Source of the DNA: Zobellia alginiliquefaciens
GTDB lineage: Bacteria > Bacteroidota > Bacteroidia > Flavobacteriales > Flavobacteriaceae
Reading direction: 5' to 3'
Length of the DNA stretch: 64,000 nt
NCBI RefSeq assembly: GCF_029323795.1
Contig: NZ_CP119758.1
Coordinates: 3,038,001-3,102,000, forward strand
In this document: one piece after another, positions 27,659 through 37,455 of the stretch
How the letters are laid out: each line of letters opens with the position of its first letter
Position numbering within the stretch: position 1 is the stretch's first letter
The notes under the pieces: model-generated
Told to the model about the DNA's origin: nothing
Database searches by the model: none
Seen by the model: only the letters and a program-made list of their open reading frames with translations
Made by a program: the position numbers and the translations under genes

Positions 27659-27689
27659 CAACCGCAAAACTTTTAACAAAATTTCATAG

Positions 27690-28739
27690 ATGAAACTATC
27701 GCACTTCAATTTTGAATTACCTGATAATTTATTGGCCGAGTATCCTGCTGAAAATAGGGATGAGTCCAAGTTAATGGTTATTCACCGTGAAACCGGAAAA
27801 ATAGAACATAAAATGTTCAAAGACCTTATCAACTATTTTGATGAAGGCGATGTAATGGTTTTGAACAATACCAAAGTTTTTCCTGCGCGTTTATATGGTA
27901 ATAAGGAAAAAACAGGTGCAAGAATCGAGGTATTCTTATTAAGGGAATTAAATGAAGAACAACGCCTATGGGATGTTCTTGTTGATCCAGCCCGTAAAAT
28001 ACGTATCGGTAATAAATTATATTTCGGCGAAGATGAGACTTTAGTAGCGGAAGTTATTGATAACACTACATCTAGAGGTAGAACATTGCGTTTTCTTTAT
28101 GATGGTTCGTATATCGATTTCAGAAGAAAACTTCGTGATTTAGGTCAGACTCCATTGCCAAAGTACATAAAGAGGGATGTAGAGCCAGAAGATGAAGAGC
28201 GCTACCAGACTATTTATGCAAAACATGAAGGAGCTGTTGCTGCACCAACTGCAGGTCTTCACTTTTCAAAACACCTATTGAAGCGTCTTGAAATCAAAGG
28301 TGTTGATTTTGCTGAAGTTACCCTTCACGTAGGTTTAGGAACTTTTAATCCAGTTGAGGTTGAAGATTTGTCCAAGCACAAAATGGACAGCGAAGAGCTT
28401 GTCATTGATGAGCGAGCTACAGAGGTAGTAAACAATGCTAAACTGAATAAAAAACGTATTTGCGCTGTAGGTACTACAGTAATGCGCGGACTTGAAAGTG
28501 CTGTTTCCTCAGATCATACTTTGAACACTTTTGATGGATGGACAAATAAGTTTATCTTTCCTCCGTACGATTTTAGTATCGCCAACTGTATGGTGACGAA
28601 TTTTCACTTGCCAAAATCTACTTTGTTGATGATGGTATCTGCATTTATTGGTCATGATTTAATGAAAAAATCATACAAAGAAGCCATCTTAGAACAGTAC
28701 AAGTTCTACTCTTATGGTGATGCAATGTTAGTAATATAA
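27690..28739 (+). CDS. queA: tRNA preQ1(34) S-adenosylmethionine ribosyltransferase-isomerase
   Basis: 349 residues, full length. It moves the ribosyl part of SAM to 7-aminomethyl-7-deazaguanine at tRNA position 34, giving epoxyqueuosine. Typical stretches are [15 protein letters not shown] (about 53-67), [10 protein letters not shown] near residue 190, [10 protein letters not shown] near 213 and the C-terminal [16 protein letters not shown]. Monocistronic: own promoter before it and a terminator behind. Confidence 0.95.
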   Translation: MKLSHFNFELPDNLLAEYPAENRDESKLMVIHRETGKIEHKMFKDLINYFDEGDVMVLNNTKVFPARLYGNKEKTGARIEVFLLRELNEEQRLWDVLVDPARKIRIGNKLYFGEDETLVAEVIDNTTSRGRTLRFLYDGSYIDFRRKLRDLGQTPLPKYIKRDVEPEDEERYQTIYAKHEGAVAAPTAGLHFSKHLLKRLEIKGVDFAEVTLHVGLGTFNPVEVEDLSKHKMDSEELVIDERATEVVNNAKLNKKRICAVGTTVMRGLESAVSSDHTLNTFDGWTNKFIFPPYDFSIANCMVTNFHLPKSTLLMMVSAFIGHDLMKKSYKEAILEQYKFYSYGDAMLVI

Positions 28740-28774
28740 TTTTTGCCTAACTGGCAAAAGCATAATCTTTTAAG

Positions 28775-28814
28775 CCCTTCTTTCTATTATATAATACGTA
28801 AAGAAGGGTTTTTA
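28775..28814 (+). terminator. Rho-independent terminator after queA
   Basis: CCCTTCTTT (28775-28783) pairs with AAAGAAGGG (28801-28809), 9 bp with a 17-base loop, followed by five T. The rlmN start lies 12 bases beyond. Confidence 0.75.
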
Positions 28815-28825
28815 GCTTTTTAAAT

Positions 28826-29866
28826 GTGAAGACACAAAAAAAAGACATACGGGCACTTACCAAAGATCAATTGAGAGAATTCTTTGTTTCCAATGGAGAT
28901 AAAGCTTTTCGGGGCAATCAGGTGTATGAATGGCTTTGGCAGAAGGCGGCACATTCTTTTGAAGGAATGACCAATATCTCAAAGGAAACGAGAGATATGC
29001 TAGAAGCCAATTTTGTGATCAATCATATTAAGGTAGACCAAATGCAGCGTAGTAATGACGGTACCATTAAAAATGCCGTACGTCTGCATGATGATTTGGT
29101 GGTAGAATCTGTACTTATACCAACTAAAACCAGGACCACGGCTTGTGTGTCAAGTCAAGTGGGTTGTAGCTTGGATTGTCGTTTTTGTGCTACATCACGT
29201 TTAAAAAGAATGCGCAACTTAAATCCTGATGAAATTTATGATCAGGTGGTAGCTATTGACAACGAGAGTCGTTTGTACTTTGAAAAACCGTTGAGCAATA
29301 TTGTATTTATGGGTATGGGAGAGCCGCTCATGAACTATAACAACGTATTAAAAGCTATTGATAAAATCACCTCTCCAGAAGGTTTGGGGATGTCTCCTAA
29401 GCGTATTACGGTATCAACCTCTGGTGTGCCCAAGATGATACGTAAAATGGCAGATGATGAGGTGAAATTCAAGTTGGCGGTTTCCTTACATTCCGCAATT
29501 GATGAGATCCGTACTTCTATCATGCCGTTTAATGCCACTTTTACGCTTACTGATTTACGGGAAGCGCTAGAGTATTGGTATGCCAAAACCAAAAGTAGAA
29601 TTACCTATGAATATGTGGTTTGGCAGGGGATTAATGATTCTCAGAAAGATGTGGACGCTTTGGTGAATTTCTGCAAATTTGCACCTTCCAAAGTAAACCT
29701 AATCGAATACAACCCTATAGATGATGGGGAGTTTCAGCAGGCAGCAAATAGTGCTATAGACATGTACGTGAATACATTGGAAAGAAATGGCATTGTAGTT
29801 ACGGTAAGAAGGTCTAGAGGTAAGGATATAGATGCAGCTTGTGGCCAGTTGGCCAATAAACAATAG
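28826..29866 (+). CDS. rlmN: Dual-specificity 23S rRNA/tRNA adenine C2-methyltransferase RlmN
   Basis: 346 residues from a GTG start. Radical-SAM enzyme that methylates C2 of A2503 in 23S rRNA and A37 in tRNAs. The C-x3-C-x2-C cluster motif (GCSLDCRFC), GMGEP and the conserved C-terminal catalytic Cys in DAACGQLA are all present. It stands alone; the next gene is 179 bases away. Confidence 0.95.
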   Translation: MKTQKKDIRALTKDQLREFFVSNGDKAFRGNQVYEWLWQKAAHSFEGMTNISKETRDMLEANFVINHIKVDQMQRSNDGTIKNAVRLHDDLVVESVLIPTKTRTTACVSSQVGCSLDCRFCATSRLKRMRNLNPDEIYDQVVAIDNESRLYFEKPLSNIVFMGMGEPLMNYNNVLKAIDKITSPEGLGMSPKRITVSTSGVPKMIRKMADDEVKFKLAVSLHSAIDEIRTSIMPFNATFTLTDLREALEYWYAKTKSRITYEYVVWQGINDSQKDVDALVNFCKFAPSKVNLIEYNPIDDGEFQQAANSAIDMYVNTLERNGIVVTVRRSRGKDIDAACGQLANKQ

Positions 29867-30045
29867 GAAAGCCAAGGTTTTTTGGTTAATTGTATGTTGT
29901 AATTTGTCCGTATTTTCTACATGGAGATTCGGTTCTAGGTGTATCTTTTAGACTTTTTGTGATTACTGGTCCAACCATACGTTTTACTCGTTTCTTTTTC
30001 CCTAAATTTATACGCTAAAGCAAGTAGCAAGAAAAACTCGTTTTT

Positions 30046-31023
30046 TTGAAAATAGTAGCGCAAATAAAAGAGCCCGTAAACCACGAAATGGAACTTTTCG
30101 AAACGAAGTTTCGTGAGGCAATGTCTTCAAAAGTGGCGCTATTGAACCGTATAACCTATTATATTGTTAACCGTAAAGGGAAGCAAATGCGACCCATGTT
30201 CGTGTTTCTTACGGCTAAAATGCTTAACAATGGAGAGGTTAACGAGCGTACCTATAGAGGCGCATCGGTTATAGAGTTGATACATACGGCCACTTTGGTA
30301 CATGATGATGTTGTGGATGAAAGCAACAAGCGCAGAGGTTTTTTCTCCATCAATGCACTTTGGAAAAATAAGATTGCAGTTTTGGTAGGCGATTACCTTT
30401 TGTCAAAAGGTCTCTTGTTGTCCATAGATAATGAAGATTTTGACTTGTTGAAGATTATTTCGGTCGCCGTACGTGAAATGAGTGAAGGAGAGCTTTTGCA
30501 GATTGAAAAAGCAAGACGGTTAGATATCACCGAAGTGGTATACTATAATATTATCCGTCAAAAAACGGCAACACTAATTGCGGCATGTTGTAGTTTGGGG
30601 GCCTGTTCCGTGCAACCGGAATCAACAGATGTTGAAACGTTTCGTAAGTTCGGCGAGCTTTGTGGCATGGCTTTTCAAATAAAAGATGACCTGTTTGATT
30701 ATGGTGAGGATAAAATAGGAAAACCTACAGGAATTGATATTAAAGAGCAAAAAATGACCTTACCTTTAATTCATACCCTTAATACCTGTTCAAAAAAAGA
30801 TAAGAAGTGGCTCATCAATTCCGTAAAGAATCATAACAAGGATAAGAAGCGGGTTAAAGAGGTAATTGCTTTTGTGAGGGCTAATGGTGGATTGGATTAT
30901 GCCGTGGAAAAGATGTTACACTTTAAAGGGGAAGCACTGAAAATATTGTCCACATACCCTGAGTCCGAATACAGGGATTCTCTGGAATTGATGGTGAATT
31001 ATGTAGTGGATCGTAAAAAATAG
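30046..31023 (+). CDS. Polyprenyl diphosphate synthase (all-trans)
   Basis: 325 residues from a TTG start; the sequence reads as a full family N-terminus (MKIVAQIKEPVNHEMELFE) from there. Both Asp-rich motifs are present: DDVVDES near residue 89 and KDDLFDY near residue 213. The RGKQMRP-type substrate motif appears as RKGKQMRP. Flavobacteria need a long chain for menaquinone, so an octaprenyl or similar synthase is likely; chain length cannot be read from sequence. It has a terminator and is convergent with the SIMPL gene. Confidence 0.9.
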   Translation: MKIVAQIKEPVNHEMELFETKFREAMSSKVALLNRITYYIVNRKGKQMRPMFVFLTAKMLNNGEVNERTYRGASVIELIHTATLVHDDVVDESNKRRGFFSINALWKNKIAVLVGDYLLSKGLLLSIDNEDFDLLKIISVAVREMSEGELLQIEKARRLDITEVVYYNIIRQKTATLIAACCSLGACSVQPESTDVETFRKFGELCGMAFQIKDDLFDYGEDKIGKPTGIDIKEQKMTLPLIHTLNTCSKKDKKWLINSVKNHNKDKKRVKEVIAFVRANGGLDYAVEKMLHFKGEALKILSTYPESEYRDSLELMVNYVVDRKK

Positions 31024-31041
31024 CCTTTATCTAAATAAGAG

Positions 31042-31092
31042 AAAACCTCTGTAGTATTACCATGAAACTGGGAATCCTACAGAGGTTTTTAT
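31042..31092 (+). terminator. Terminator between the convergent polyprenyl synthase and SIMPL genes
   Basis: A 13-bp perfect stem (31042-31054 with 31077-31089) and T-run. The flanking A-run on the left makes it usable from the minus strand too. Confidence 0.85.
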
Positions 31093-31110
31093 TTGGAAAA
31101 AGATGCGTTC

Positions 31111-31719
31111 TTACAATAATTCAAAGGAAACGGAAACAAAATATGTTCTCTCTTTTTGAGTGTTCCCATAGTACATGGATTCTGTTATTTTCTCTGAATT
31201 GGTATCACTAATATAAATAGCCTTACCTATTTTGCGTCCAATTTTATCTGCTATAGCTTTTGCTTTGGCCTGGGCGTTATCAAAAGCAAGTTTTGCATAG
31301 TCGGCCATCTGTTTGTCGCTTAATTTCGCGTCAAGAGTAGTGTCTGAACGGGTAACGCCAATAGCTTTTACATTAAGGAATTTTTGCATCTCTTCAAGAG
31401 ATTTTGTTGTAAACTCAAACACAGTGCCTTCTTTTTCATACCCCAAAAGAGAATAGTATAACGGTCTTTCTTTAAGCAGGTCCATATCTATACCGGCTTT
31501 TTGCAATTTTTCGCGGTAACCAGATTTTATTTCGTCAAGGCTCATAGTTTGAGCATCATAGTATACATTGGTTAGACTCACGATCATTTTACTTGAATAC
31601 TCAGGTGTAATACTATATTCGTAAGAACCATTAACGTTAATGTTATTTTGAAAATTGTTTTGTGCAAAAGCCATAAATGAGAAGGCTATTAGGGTAATAC
31701 TTGTTATTAATTTTTTCAT
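31111..31719 (-). CDS. SIMPL domain (DUF541) exported protein
   Basis: 202 residues from the ATG that opens MKKLITSITLIAFSFMAFAQ, a clear signal peptide; a longer frame upstream is not needed. The body has the SIMPL/DUF541 pattern with the conserved helix YAKLAFDNAQAKAKAIADKIG near residue 150. The family is found in periplasm or outer membrane and its role is not well defined. The upstream minus-strand membrane protein may share its transcript (58-base gap). Confidence 0.8.
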   Translation of the reverse strand: MKKLITSITLIAFSFMAFAQNNFQNNINVNGSYEYSITPEYSSKMIVSLTNVYYDAQTMSLDEIKSGYREKLQKAGIDMDLLKERPLYYSLLGYEKEGTVFEFTTKSLEEMQKFLNVKAIGVTRSDTTLDAKLSDKQMADYAKLAFDNAQAKAKAIADKIGRKIGKAIYISDTNSEKITESMYYGNTQKERTYFVSVSFELL

Positions 31720-31777
31720 GATATTATATTTAAGGTGTAGATGTTTTGAAAGGATAACGACTTTTGTTTGTGAAAAC

Positions 31778-32203
31778 TTATACGACTGAGAATAAAAATG
31801 ATGCTGCAATCATCCAACTACCTATTACTATCCCCAAAATTCCCAGTTTACCCTGTTTAGGTGCGATTTTAGCCCGTAATTCTTCGGCTCTGACACGTGC
31901 TGCTTGGCTATTGGAAAGGAACAATTTGTTTATTAAGCCTGACCCTAACATAAAACCCAATCCTGCTGAAACTATATTTCCGGCCAAAAAGGTAACCCAC
32001 CAAATAGGGGAGGTGGTTAACCAGCCTAGATTTAGAATGGCCGTAATAATTCCCCACACGCCCCAGAAGCAGAATAGGATTCCGATCCAACCTTGGTAGG
32101 GTTCTATTTTTTCTAAAAGTTCTTCGGCATTTGGTTTTTTTGATAATAACAAAGACGGTACGGCTACAATGCTCAATAATACTAATGCAATTCCCCAGAT
32201 CAT
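31778..32203 (-). CDS. Small integral membrane protein with internal duplication
   Basis: 141 residues, about four transmembrane helices (about 1-18, 38-57, 66-90, 118-140). A motif K-I-x-P-x-Q-G-x-x-G-I-L occurs twice, at about 32-43 and 111-122, each followed by a hydrophobic helix, which points to an internal duplication. I recognise no family. Function unknown. Confidence 0.65.
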   Translation of the reverse strand: MIWGIALVLLSIVAVPSLLLSKKPNAEELLEKIEPYQGWIGILFCFWGVWGIITAILNLGWLTTSPIWWVTFLAGNIVSAGLGFMLGSGLINKLFLSNSQAARVRAEELRAKIAPKQGKLGILGIVIGSWMIAASFLFSVV

Positions 32204-32435
32204 AATTTTGTTTTTTAGGTTTGTATAAGGGTTAAAAATCTATGAGGCAAAGTTGAGGTAATGTGCCATATTAGAATTCCCTTGTAGTAGCTAAAATAGT
32301 ATCCCTGAAAACAGGGTAAAGGTAAATCTCTTGGATTGTTCAGTTATTATTATTCGCTTTATAGAGCGTATATTACTACGGATAGAGCTATAAATAGCAG
32401 AGTGCAAATGTTATTTTCAGGAAAAATTTAAGAAT

Positions 32436-33707
32436 ATGAAAAAAACAGTACTACTCATATTAGTTGGTCTTACCTTTATGGCATGTAAGGAAACAAAAAA
32501 TGTTTCAAAAGAAGAAAAAGAAGAATTGGCCAATAGCGGTTCTACTACCGTTGAAACGGCCATAGGTCCTTTAGAACTTGTAGCGCCTTTTTCATCTAAA
32601 TCGGTTACCAAGGAAAGCAAAATAATAGATTGGCCCAAGGGTAAGACTCCAATAGCTCCAGATGGCTTTGACGTGTCTCGGTTTGCAGATGGACTAAAGC
32701 ATCCTAGATGGACGTACATTGCGCCTAATAAAGACATATTTGTGGCGGAATCGGATACGAAAAATAGTGCGAATCAAATTACACTACTTAGAGATTCCGA
32801 TCAAGATGGCACGGTTGACGAGCGCCATATTTTTAAGGAGGGATTAAACCAGAACTTTGGAATGTTGGTTATAGATGATTTTTTCTATGTAGCCAATACA
32901 GATGGATTATATCGTTACCCATACAAAGCAGGTCAGGAGAAATTAGAGGGTGATGGTGAAAAAATTGTAGAGCTATCGGCAAGTGGTTACAATAATCATT
33001 GGACACGAAATATTATCACGAACCGAGACCGCAATAAAATTTATATCTCCGTTGGCTCTGCAAGTAATGTGGGCGAACAAGGAATGGAAAAGGAAGAACG
33101 CCGTGCTAATATTCTGGAGGTAAATTTAGACGGAACAGGAGAAATTATATATGCAGCTGGCTTAAGAAACCCGGTTGGTATGGACTGGAACCCGGTTACG
33201 GGAGAGTTGTGGACTGCCGTAAACGAACGTGATAAAATTGGGAACAATCTAGTGCCCGATTATATTACAAGTGTAGAAAAGGGCGGTTGGTACGGTTGGC
33301 CATATAGCTATTATGGTAGTGTTAAAGACCCACGTTGGGAAGATGACCCGCACCAAAATATGGTAGATAAAGCTATTGTTCCAGATGTGCCGGTCGGGAA
33401 CCATACTGCTTCTTTAGGGCTGACTTTTTACGGAGCGGACCAATTCCCTTCAAAATATAAGAACGGAGCTTTTGTGGGTCAGCACGGTTCATGGAATAGG
33501 GCGGTTTTTTCTGGCTATAAAGTAATTTTTGTACCATTTGTAGATGGTAAACCACAACCACCAGAAGATTTTTTGAGTGGTTTTATAGCGGACGAAGAAG
33601 CGAGTGAGGTGTATGGAAGACCTGTATGCGTGGCAGTTGCAACAGATGGTTCGCTTCTGGTTAATGATGATGACGGTGGGATTATATGGCGAATTGCAGC
33701 CAAATAA
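32436..33707 (+). CDS. Sorbosone dehydrogenase-like / PQQ-type beta-propeller lipoprotein
   Basis: 423 residues. Lipobox LTFMAC at the end of a short signal, so a lipoprotein. The body is a six-bladed beta-propeller of the L-sorbosone/soluble glucose dehydrogenase family: GLRNPVGMDWNP near residue 245, EKGGWYGWPYSYYG near 283, GQHGSWNRAVFSGYKV near 348. Members oxidise sugars or aldoses with PQQ, but the substrate and cofactor here cannot be told. The C-terminus VNDDDGGIIWRI is typical of the family. Monocistronic, with a strong terminator. Confidence 0.85.
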   Translation: MKKTVLLILVGLTFMACKETKNVSKEEKEELANSGSTTVETAIGPLELVAPFSSKSVTKESKIIDWPKGKTPIAPDGFDVSRFADGLKHPRWTYIAPNKDIFVAESDTKNSANQITLLRDSDQDGTVDERHIFKEGLNQNFGMLVIDDFFYVANTDGLYRYPYKAGQEKLEGDGEKIVELSASGYNNHWTRNIITNRDRNKIYISVGSASNVGEQGMEKEERRANILEVNLDGTGEIIYAAGLRNPVGMDWNPVTGELWTAVNERDKIGNNLVPDYITSVEKGGWYGWPYSYYGSVKDPRWEDDPHQNMVDKAIVPDVPVGNHTASLGLTFYGADQFPSKYKNGAFVGQHGSWNRAVFSGYKVIFVPFVDGKPQPPEDFLSGFIADEEASEVYGRPVCVAVATDGSLLVNDDDGGIIWRIAAK

Positions 33708-33728
33708 ATAAATCCTAATTTTTAAATG

Positions 33729-33767
33729 AAAAATAGTGTCTTATCTTTAGACACTATTTTTATTTTT
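33729..33767 (+). terminator. Rho-independent terminator after the beta-propeller lipoprotein
   Basis: A 13-bp perfect stem AAAAATAGTGTCT / AGACACTATTTTT with a 7-base loop and T-rich tail, ending 9 bases before the dnaG start codon. Confidence 0.88.
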
Positions 33768-33775
33768 CTACTATT

Positions 33776-35755
33776 TTGATTTCAAAAACAACAATTGATA
33801 AAGTCTACGAAACTGCCCGTTTAGAGGAGGTTATCGGAGATTTTGTGCAACTCAAAAAATCAGGTTCTAACTTTAAGGGGCTTAGTCCGTTTTCAGATGA
33901 GCGTACACCTAGTTTTATGGTGTCTCCCGTAAAACAGATTTGGAAGGATTTTAGTAGTGGAAAAGGAGGTAACGTGGTCGCGTTTTTAATGGAACACGAA
34001 CACTTCACCTATCCTGAAGCCATAAAATACTTGGCTAAAAAATATAATATTGAAATAGAGGAGACCGAGCGTACCGATGAACAGAAGCAAGAAGCCAATG
34101 AGCGCGAAAGCATGTATTTGGTTTCGGAATTCGCTCAGAAACATTTTGCCCATATGTTATGGGATACCGAATTGGGTAAGGCCATTGGTCTCAGTTATTT
34201 TAAGGAAAGAGGTTTTACAGAAGAAACGATAAAGAAATTCAACCTAGGGTATTGTCTTGATCAGTGGGATGGATTTACAAAAGCTGCTTTTGAGGAAGGG
34301 TACAAGTTAAAGTACCTAGAACAAACAGGCCTAACCATAGTAAAAGAAGATGCGCAAAATCCTAACAGCCCTAAAACATTTGATCGGTTTAAAGGAAGGG
34401 TAATGTTTCCTATTCACTCTATGAGCGGTAGAGTGCTTGGTTTTGGAGGGCGTATTTTGGGTAATGACAAAAAAGCTGCTAAGTATCTGAACTCCCCGGA
34501 AAGTGATATTTATCATAAGAGTAAAGTGCTTTATGGCATTTATCATGCTAAACAAGCAATAGCTAAGGAGGATAATTGTTATTTGGTAGAAGGGTATACA
34601 GATGTTATTCAGTTTTATCAAAGAGGAATTCACAATGTAGTTTCGTCAAGTGGTACGGCACTAACACCGGAGCAAATTAGATTAATTAACCGGCTGACTA
34701 AAAATATCACCGTTCTTTTTGATGGTGATGCGGCAGGATTAAGAGCTTCTCTTCGTGGAATTGATTTGATCTTGGAACAGGGTATGAACGTGAAAGTCTG
34801 CACTTTCCCTGAAGGAGAGGACCCTGATAGTTTTTCAAAAAATAATGCGCTAGAAGATGTACAGGAGTATTTAGAAGAGAAATCACAGGATTTTATTCAG
34901 TTTAAAGCTGGTTTGTTGGCTCAAGAAGCGGCCAATGATCCAATAAAAAGAGCGGATACGGTTCGTGATATTGTACAGAGTATATCCAAGATACCTGATG
35001 CTATTAAGCGAGAAATCTACATTCAGGAGTGTGCTAACATCATGAAGGTCTCAGAAGGTGTATTGTTTACGACCTTGGCTCAAATGGGTAAAAAAGGGGC
35101 TACAGATGTTTTAAAAAAGCAACAACCGGAGCAGAAGGCGTTTGATGTTGTCAAGAATGAAGTACCGCAAGAAAAGGTAGATGTACAGTATTTGTTAGAG
35201 CGAAAAATTATTGAACTTTTGCTGTTGTACGGAAGTGAAAAAGAAGAGTTTGAAGATTTGGTACTCAAGGAAAGTGAAGCTGGTGATTTGGTTTTGGAGC
35301 CTGAATCTATTGAGGCCAAGGTTTATGAAAAGATTTTTTTAGACTTACAGGACGATGAGATTGAATTGGCAAATGAACAATTCCGCCAAATTTATTATAA
35401 GCTTATTGAAGCGTTGAACCAAGAAGAGGATTTTACAATTAGTACATTTTTGAGCACCTTGGATCAGCAGTTGGTTTCAGAAATATCTTCTATTCTAATG
35501 GAGGAAGAAAAATACGTTTTGCATAGTTGGGAAAGAAAGGATATCTATCCCAAAGAAAAGAAAGTTGGTGTAGCGCAATTGGTTAGTGAGACTATTTTAA
35601 CATTACGCTGTTTCTTAATAAAAAAGCGGATGACGGCTTTACAAGATAATACAAAAGAAAGTCAGCAAGACCACAGGGAGACTCTAGAGGAAATTATGAA
35701 TTATTTACAGCTCAACAAACTGCTCAACAAAAAGCTGAACCGTGTTTTTTCTTAA
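33776..35755 (+). CDS. dnaG: DNA primase DnaG, zinc ligands missing
   Basis: 659 residues from a TTG start, which gives the family N-terminus (MISKTTIDKVYETARLEEVI). It makes RNA primers at the replication fork. The N-terminal CHC2 domain is recognisable (KGLSPFSDERTPSF, then WKDFSSGKGGNVVAFLM), but the four zinc ligands are S37, S40, D58 and S61 instead of Cys, His, Cys, Cys. The TOPRIM core is intact (EGYTDV, VLFDGDAAG), and a C-terminal helicase-binding region follows. The transcript must start between the terminator 9 bases upstream and the TTG, read through, or be leaderless. Confidence 0.93.
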   Translation: MISKTTIDKVYETARLEEVIGDFVQLKKSGSNFKGLSPFSDERTPSFMVSPVKQIWKDFSSGKGGNVVAFLMEHEHFTYPEAIKYLAKKYNIEIEETERTDEQKQEANERESMYLVSEFAQKHFAHMLWDTELGKAIGLSYFKERGFTEETIKKFNLGYCLDQWDGFTKAAFEEGYKLKYLEQTGLTIVKEDAQNPNSPKTFDRFKGRVMFPIHSMSGRVLGFGGRILGNDKKAAKYLNSPESDIYHKSKVLYGIYHAKQAIAKEDNCYLVEGYTDVIQFYQRGIHNVVSSSGTALTPEQIRLINRLTKNITVLFDGDAAGLRASLRGIDLILEQGMNVKVCTFPEGEDPDSFSKNNALEDVQEYLEEKSQDFIQFKAGLLAQEAANDPIKRADTVRDIVQSISKIPDAIKREIYIQECANIMKVSEGVLFTTLAQMGKKGATDVLKKQQPEQKAFDVVKNEVPQEKVDVQYLLERKIIELLLLYGSEKEEFEDLVLKESEAGDLVLEPESIEAKVYEKIFLDLQDDEIELANEQFRQIYYKLIEALNQEEDFTISTFLSTLDQQLVSEISSILMEEEKYVLHSWERKDIYPKEKKVGVAQLVSETILTLRCFLIKKRMTALQDNTKESQQDHRETLEEIMNYLQLNKLLNKKLNRVFS

Positions 35756-35787
35756 CATCCGCTAGGTAAACCGTAAATTTTGGGCAT

Positions 35788-35816
35788 AAAAAAACCCTAA
35801 CGAAAACATCAGGGTC
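35788..35816 (-). terminator. Terminator of the minus-strand response regulator
   Basis: On the minus strand ACCCTGA pairs with TTAGGGT (one G-T) around an 8-base loop and is followed by seven T. It lies between the convergent ends of dnaG and the response regulator. Confidence 0.75.
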
Positions 35817-35841
35817 TGTACGTGTTACGAATGTAAACTTC

Positions 35842-36471
35842 TTAATAAAGTTCTAGTGCCTTTGCTTGTTGCAAAAGATCTACCATATTGTCTACGTTTA
35901 ATTTTTTCATCAAACGAGCCTTGTAGGTACTCACTGTTTTTTCGTTTAAGTTCAAACCGATGGCTACATCTTTGTTACGCTTTCCGCTAGCCAATAATTT
36001 AAGTACCTCAACCTCACGAGTAGAAAGTTTTCTAAAGAACCTTCTAGGTTTTTGGGTACCTTCATCAAAAGCTAAACGTTGAGCTAGTTCATTTGTAATG
36101 AACATGTTGCCTTCGCTTACTTTTTTCACTGCTGTTATGATGTAGTCTATGTCTGAGGCTTTTGAAAGATATCCAAAGGCACCTGCGCGAATAGTACTAA
36201 GTGCATATACGTCTTCAGATTGACCGCTATACATTAATACCTTCACACTTGGGTGTTCTTTTTTGATTTTTCGCAGCGTGGCAATTCCGTTAATTTCCGG
36301 AATGTCCATCTCCAGCATTACTACATCAGGACTAGAGGTCTCCAATTTGTCGAAGAGCTCAGAAGTAGTGGATACCGCTCCCACTATTTCAAATCCATTA
36401 GCAGATTCAAGAACATTAGTCACTCCCATTCTAATAATGGGATGGTTGTCTGCAATTAATACTTTAATCAT
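35842..36471 (-). CDS. NarL/FixJ-type response regulator with Glu at the phosphorylation site
   Basis: 209 residues: receiver domain (about 1-120) and LuxR-type HTH (about 148-200, LSTREVEVLKLLASGK onward with SGKRNKDVA and NEKTVSTYKARLMKKL). The acceptor position is E54 (VVMLEMDIP), Asp in most receivers, and the acidic pair after beta-1 reads D8-N9 instead of D-D. The conserved Ser (YSGQ) and Lys (LSKAS) are kept. It may act as a permanently active or phosphorylation-independent regulator. No histidine kinase is in the window, and it is monocistronic. Confidence 0.88.
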   Translation of the reverse strand: MIKVLIADNHPIIRMGVTNVLESANGFEIVGAVSTTSELFDKLETSSPDVVMLEMDIPEINGIATLRKIKKEHPSVKVLMYSGQSEDVYALSTIRAGAFGYLSKASDIDYIITAVKKVSEGNMFITNELAQRLAFDEGTQKPRRFFRKLSTREVEVLKLLASGKRNKDVAIGLNLNEKTVSTYKARLMKKLNVDNMVDLLQQAKALELY

Positions 36472-36640
36472 GTTGATAGTTTTAATCTAGATATTAAACG
36501 TTCCTAAGCTCGTCTAAAATACTGACATGCAATGTAAGGTTTAAATATCTAATTCCTTAAACAAAATTGGTGTTTTTTTCATAAAAATAGCTTGTTTTAT
36601 GAATTTATTCGATTAGATTACCTTATTTACGGGTAAATTA

Positions 36641-37429
36641 CTAAAAAAGAGCATCAGGTATTTCGCAAACGGGTATAGGGTTCATCTTGTGCTGGTTAGC
36701 TGAGTTGTATCTCGTATAAATTAGGAATACTTCCTTCTCCCTGCCCGTAAAATCGCTCAAGTTTTTTCCTTCATCTTGCATTTTCATGGCCCATTCCAGT
36801 TCCGGATAACTTGCTCCTATCTGATCTTCATCAGTCCTGTCGTCTCCCCATAGGCCATCAGTGGGGGCGGCTTTTTGAATGTCTGTATTGATATTCAGGT
36901 ACTTGGCAATTTCATACACCTGTGTTTTTAATAAATCGGCAATTGGGCTCAAATCAACCCCACCATCCCCATATTTGGTGTAAAATCCTACACCGAAGTC
37001 TTCTACCTTATTTCCGGTTCCAGCAACAAGATAACCTTCGAGTGCCGCAAAATAATAAAGCGTTGTCATGCGTAAACGTGCTCGGGTATTGGCCAAAGAC
37101 ATAAAACGGTCTTCTTCATTTTCTACCTTGGGCAACGCTTCTATAAGACTATCGAAAACCGGAGTAAGGTTAACAGGCTGTCTTTTTACCTTGTCAAAAT
37201 TATTCTGAAGACAATCAATATGGTCCGATGCACGGGTAACTTGATTTGCAGCTTGGTGAATTGGCATTTCCAAGCACATGAGCTCAAGGCCTGTTTTGGC
37301 ACAGAGGGTAGATGTAACGGCAGAGTCTATTCCTCCTGATATTCCTATGACAAAACCCTTCATTTTTGCATTTACTGCATATTCTTTTAACCAATTTACT
37401 ATGTAATCTACTACCTTTTCTGTGTGCAT
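36641..37429 (-). CDS. nadE: NAD synthetase, ammonia-dependent
   Basis: 262 residues. P-loop SGGIDS at 31-36 in the ATP pyrophosphatase fold; later LAGTGN-type motif as VAGTGNKVE and the TDGLWGD segment. No glutaminase domain, so it uses free ammonia to turn nicotinate adenine dinucleotide into NAD. Its start faces gldB across 71 bases holding the gldB promoter. Confidence 0.94.
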   Translation of the reverse strand: MHTEKVVDYIVNWLKEYAVNAKMKGFVIGISGGIDSAVTSTLCAKTGLELMCLEMPIHQAANQVTRASDHIDCLQNNFDKVKRQPVNLTPVFDSLIEALPKVENEEDRFMSLANTRARLRMTTLYYFAALEGYLVAGTGNKVEDFGVGFYTKYGDGGVDLSPIADLLKTQVYEIAKYLNINTDIQKAAPTDGLWGDDRTDEDQIGASYPELEWAMKMQDEGKNLSDFTGREKEVFLIYTRYNSANQHKMNPIPVCEIPDALF

Positions 37430-37455
37430 AGGATGTTCATTATGTCTAGATCGAC

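Noticed and set aside
31764-32099. 111-residue plus-strand frame opposite the small membrane protein
   Set aside because: The minus-strand frame has clear membrane helices and an internal repeat; the plus frame does not look like protein.
36472-36640. Possible small RNA or gene between the response regulator and nadE
   Set aside because: AT-rich with no ORF with good codons, no stable hairpin with T-run, no promoter match that I could support.
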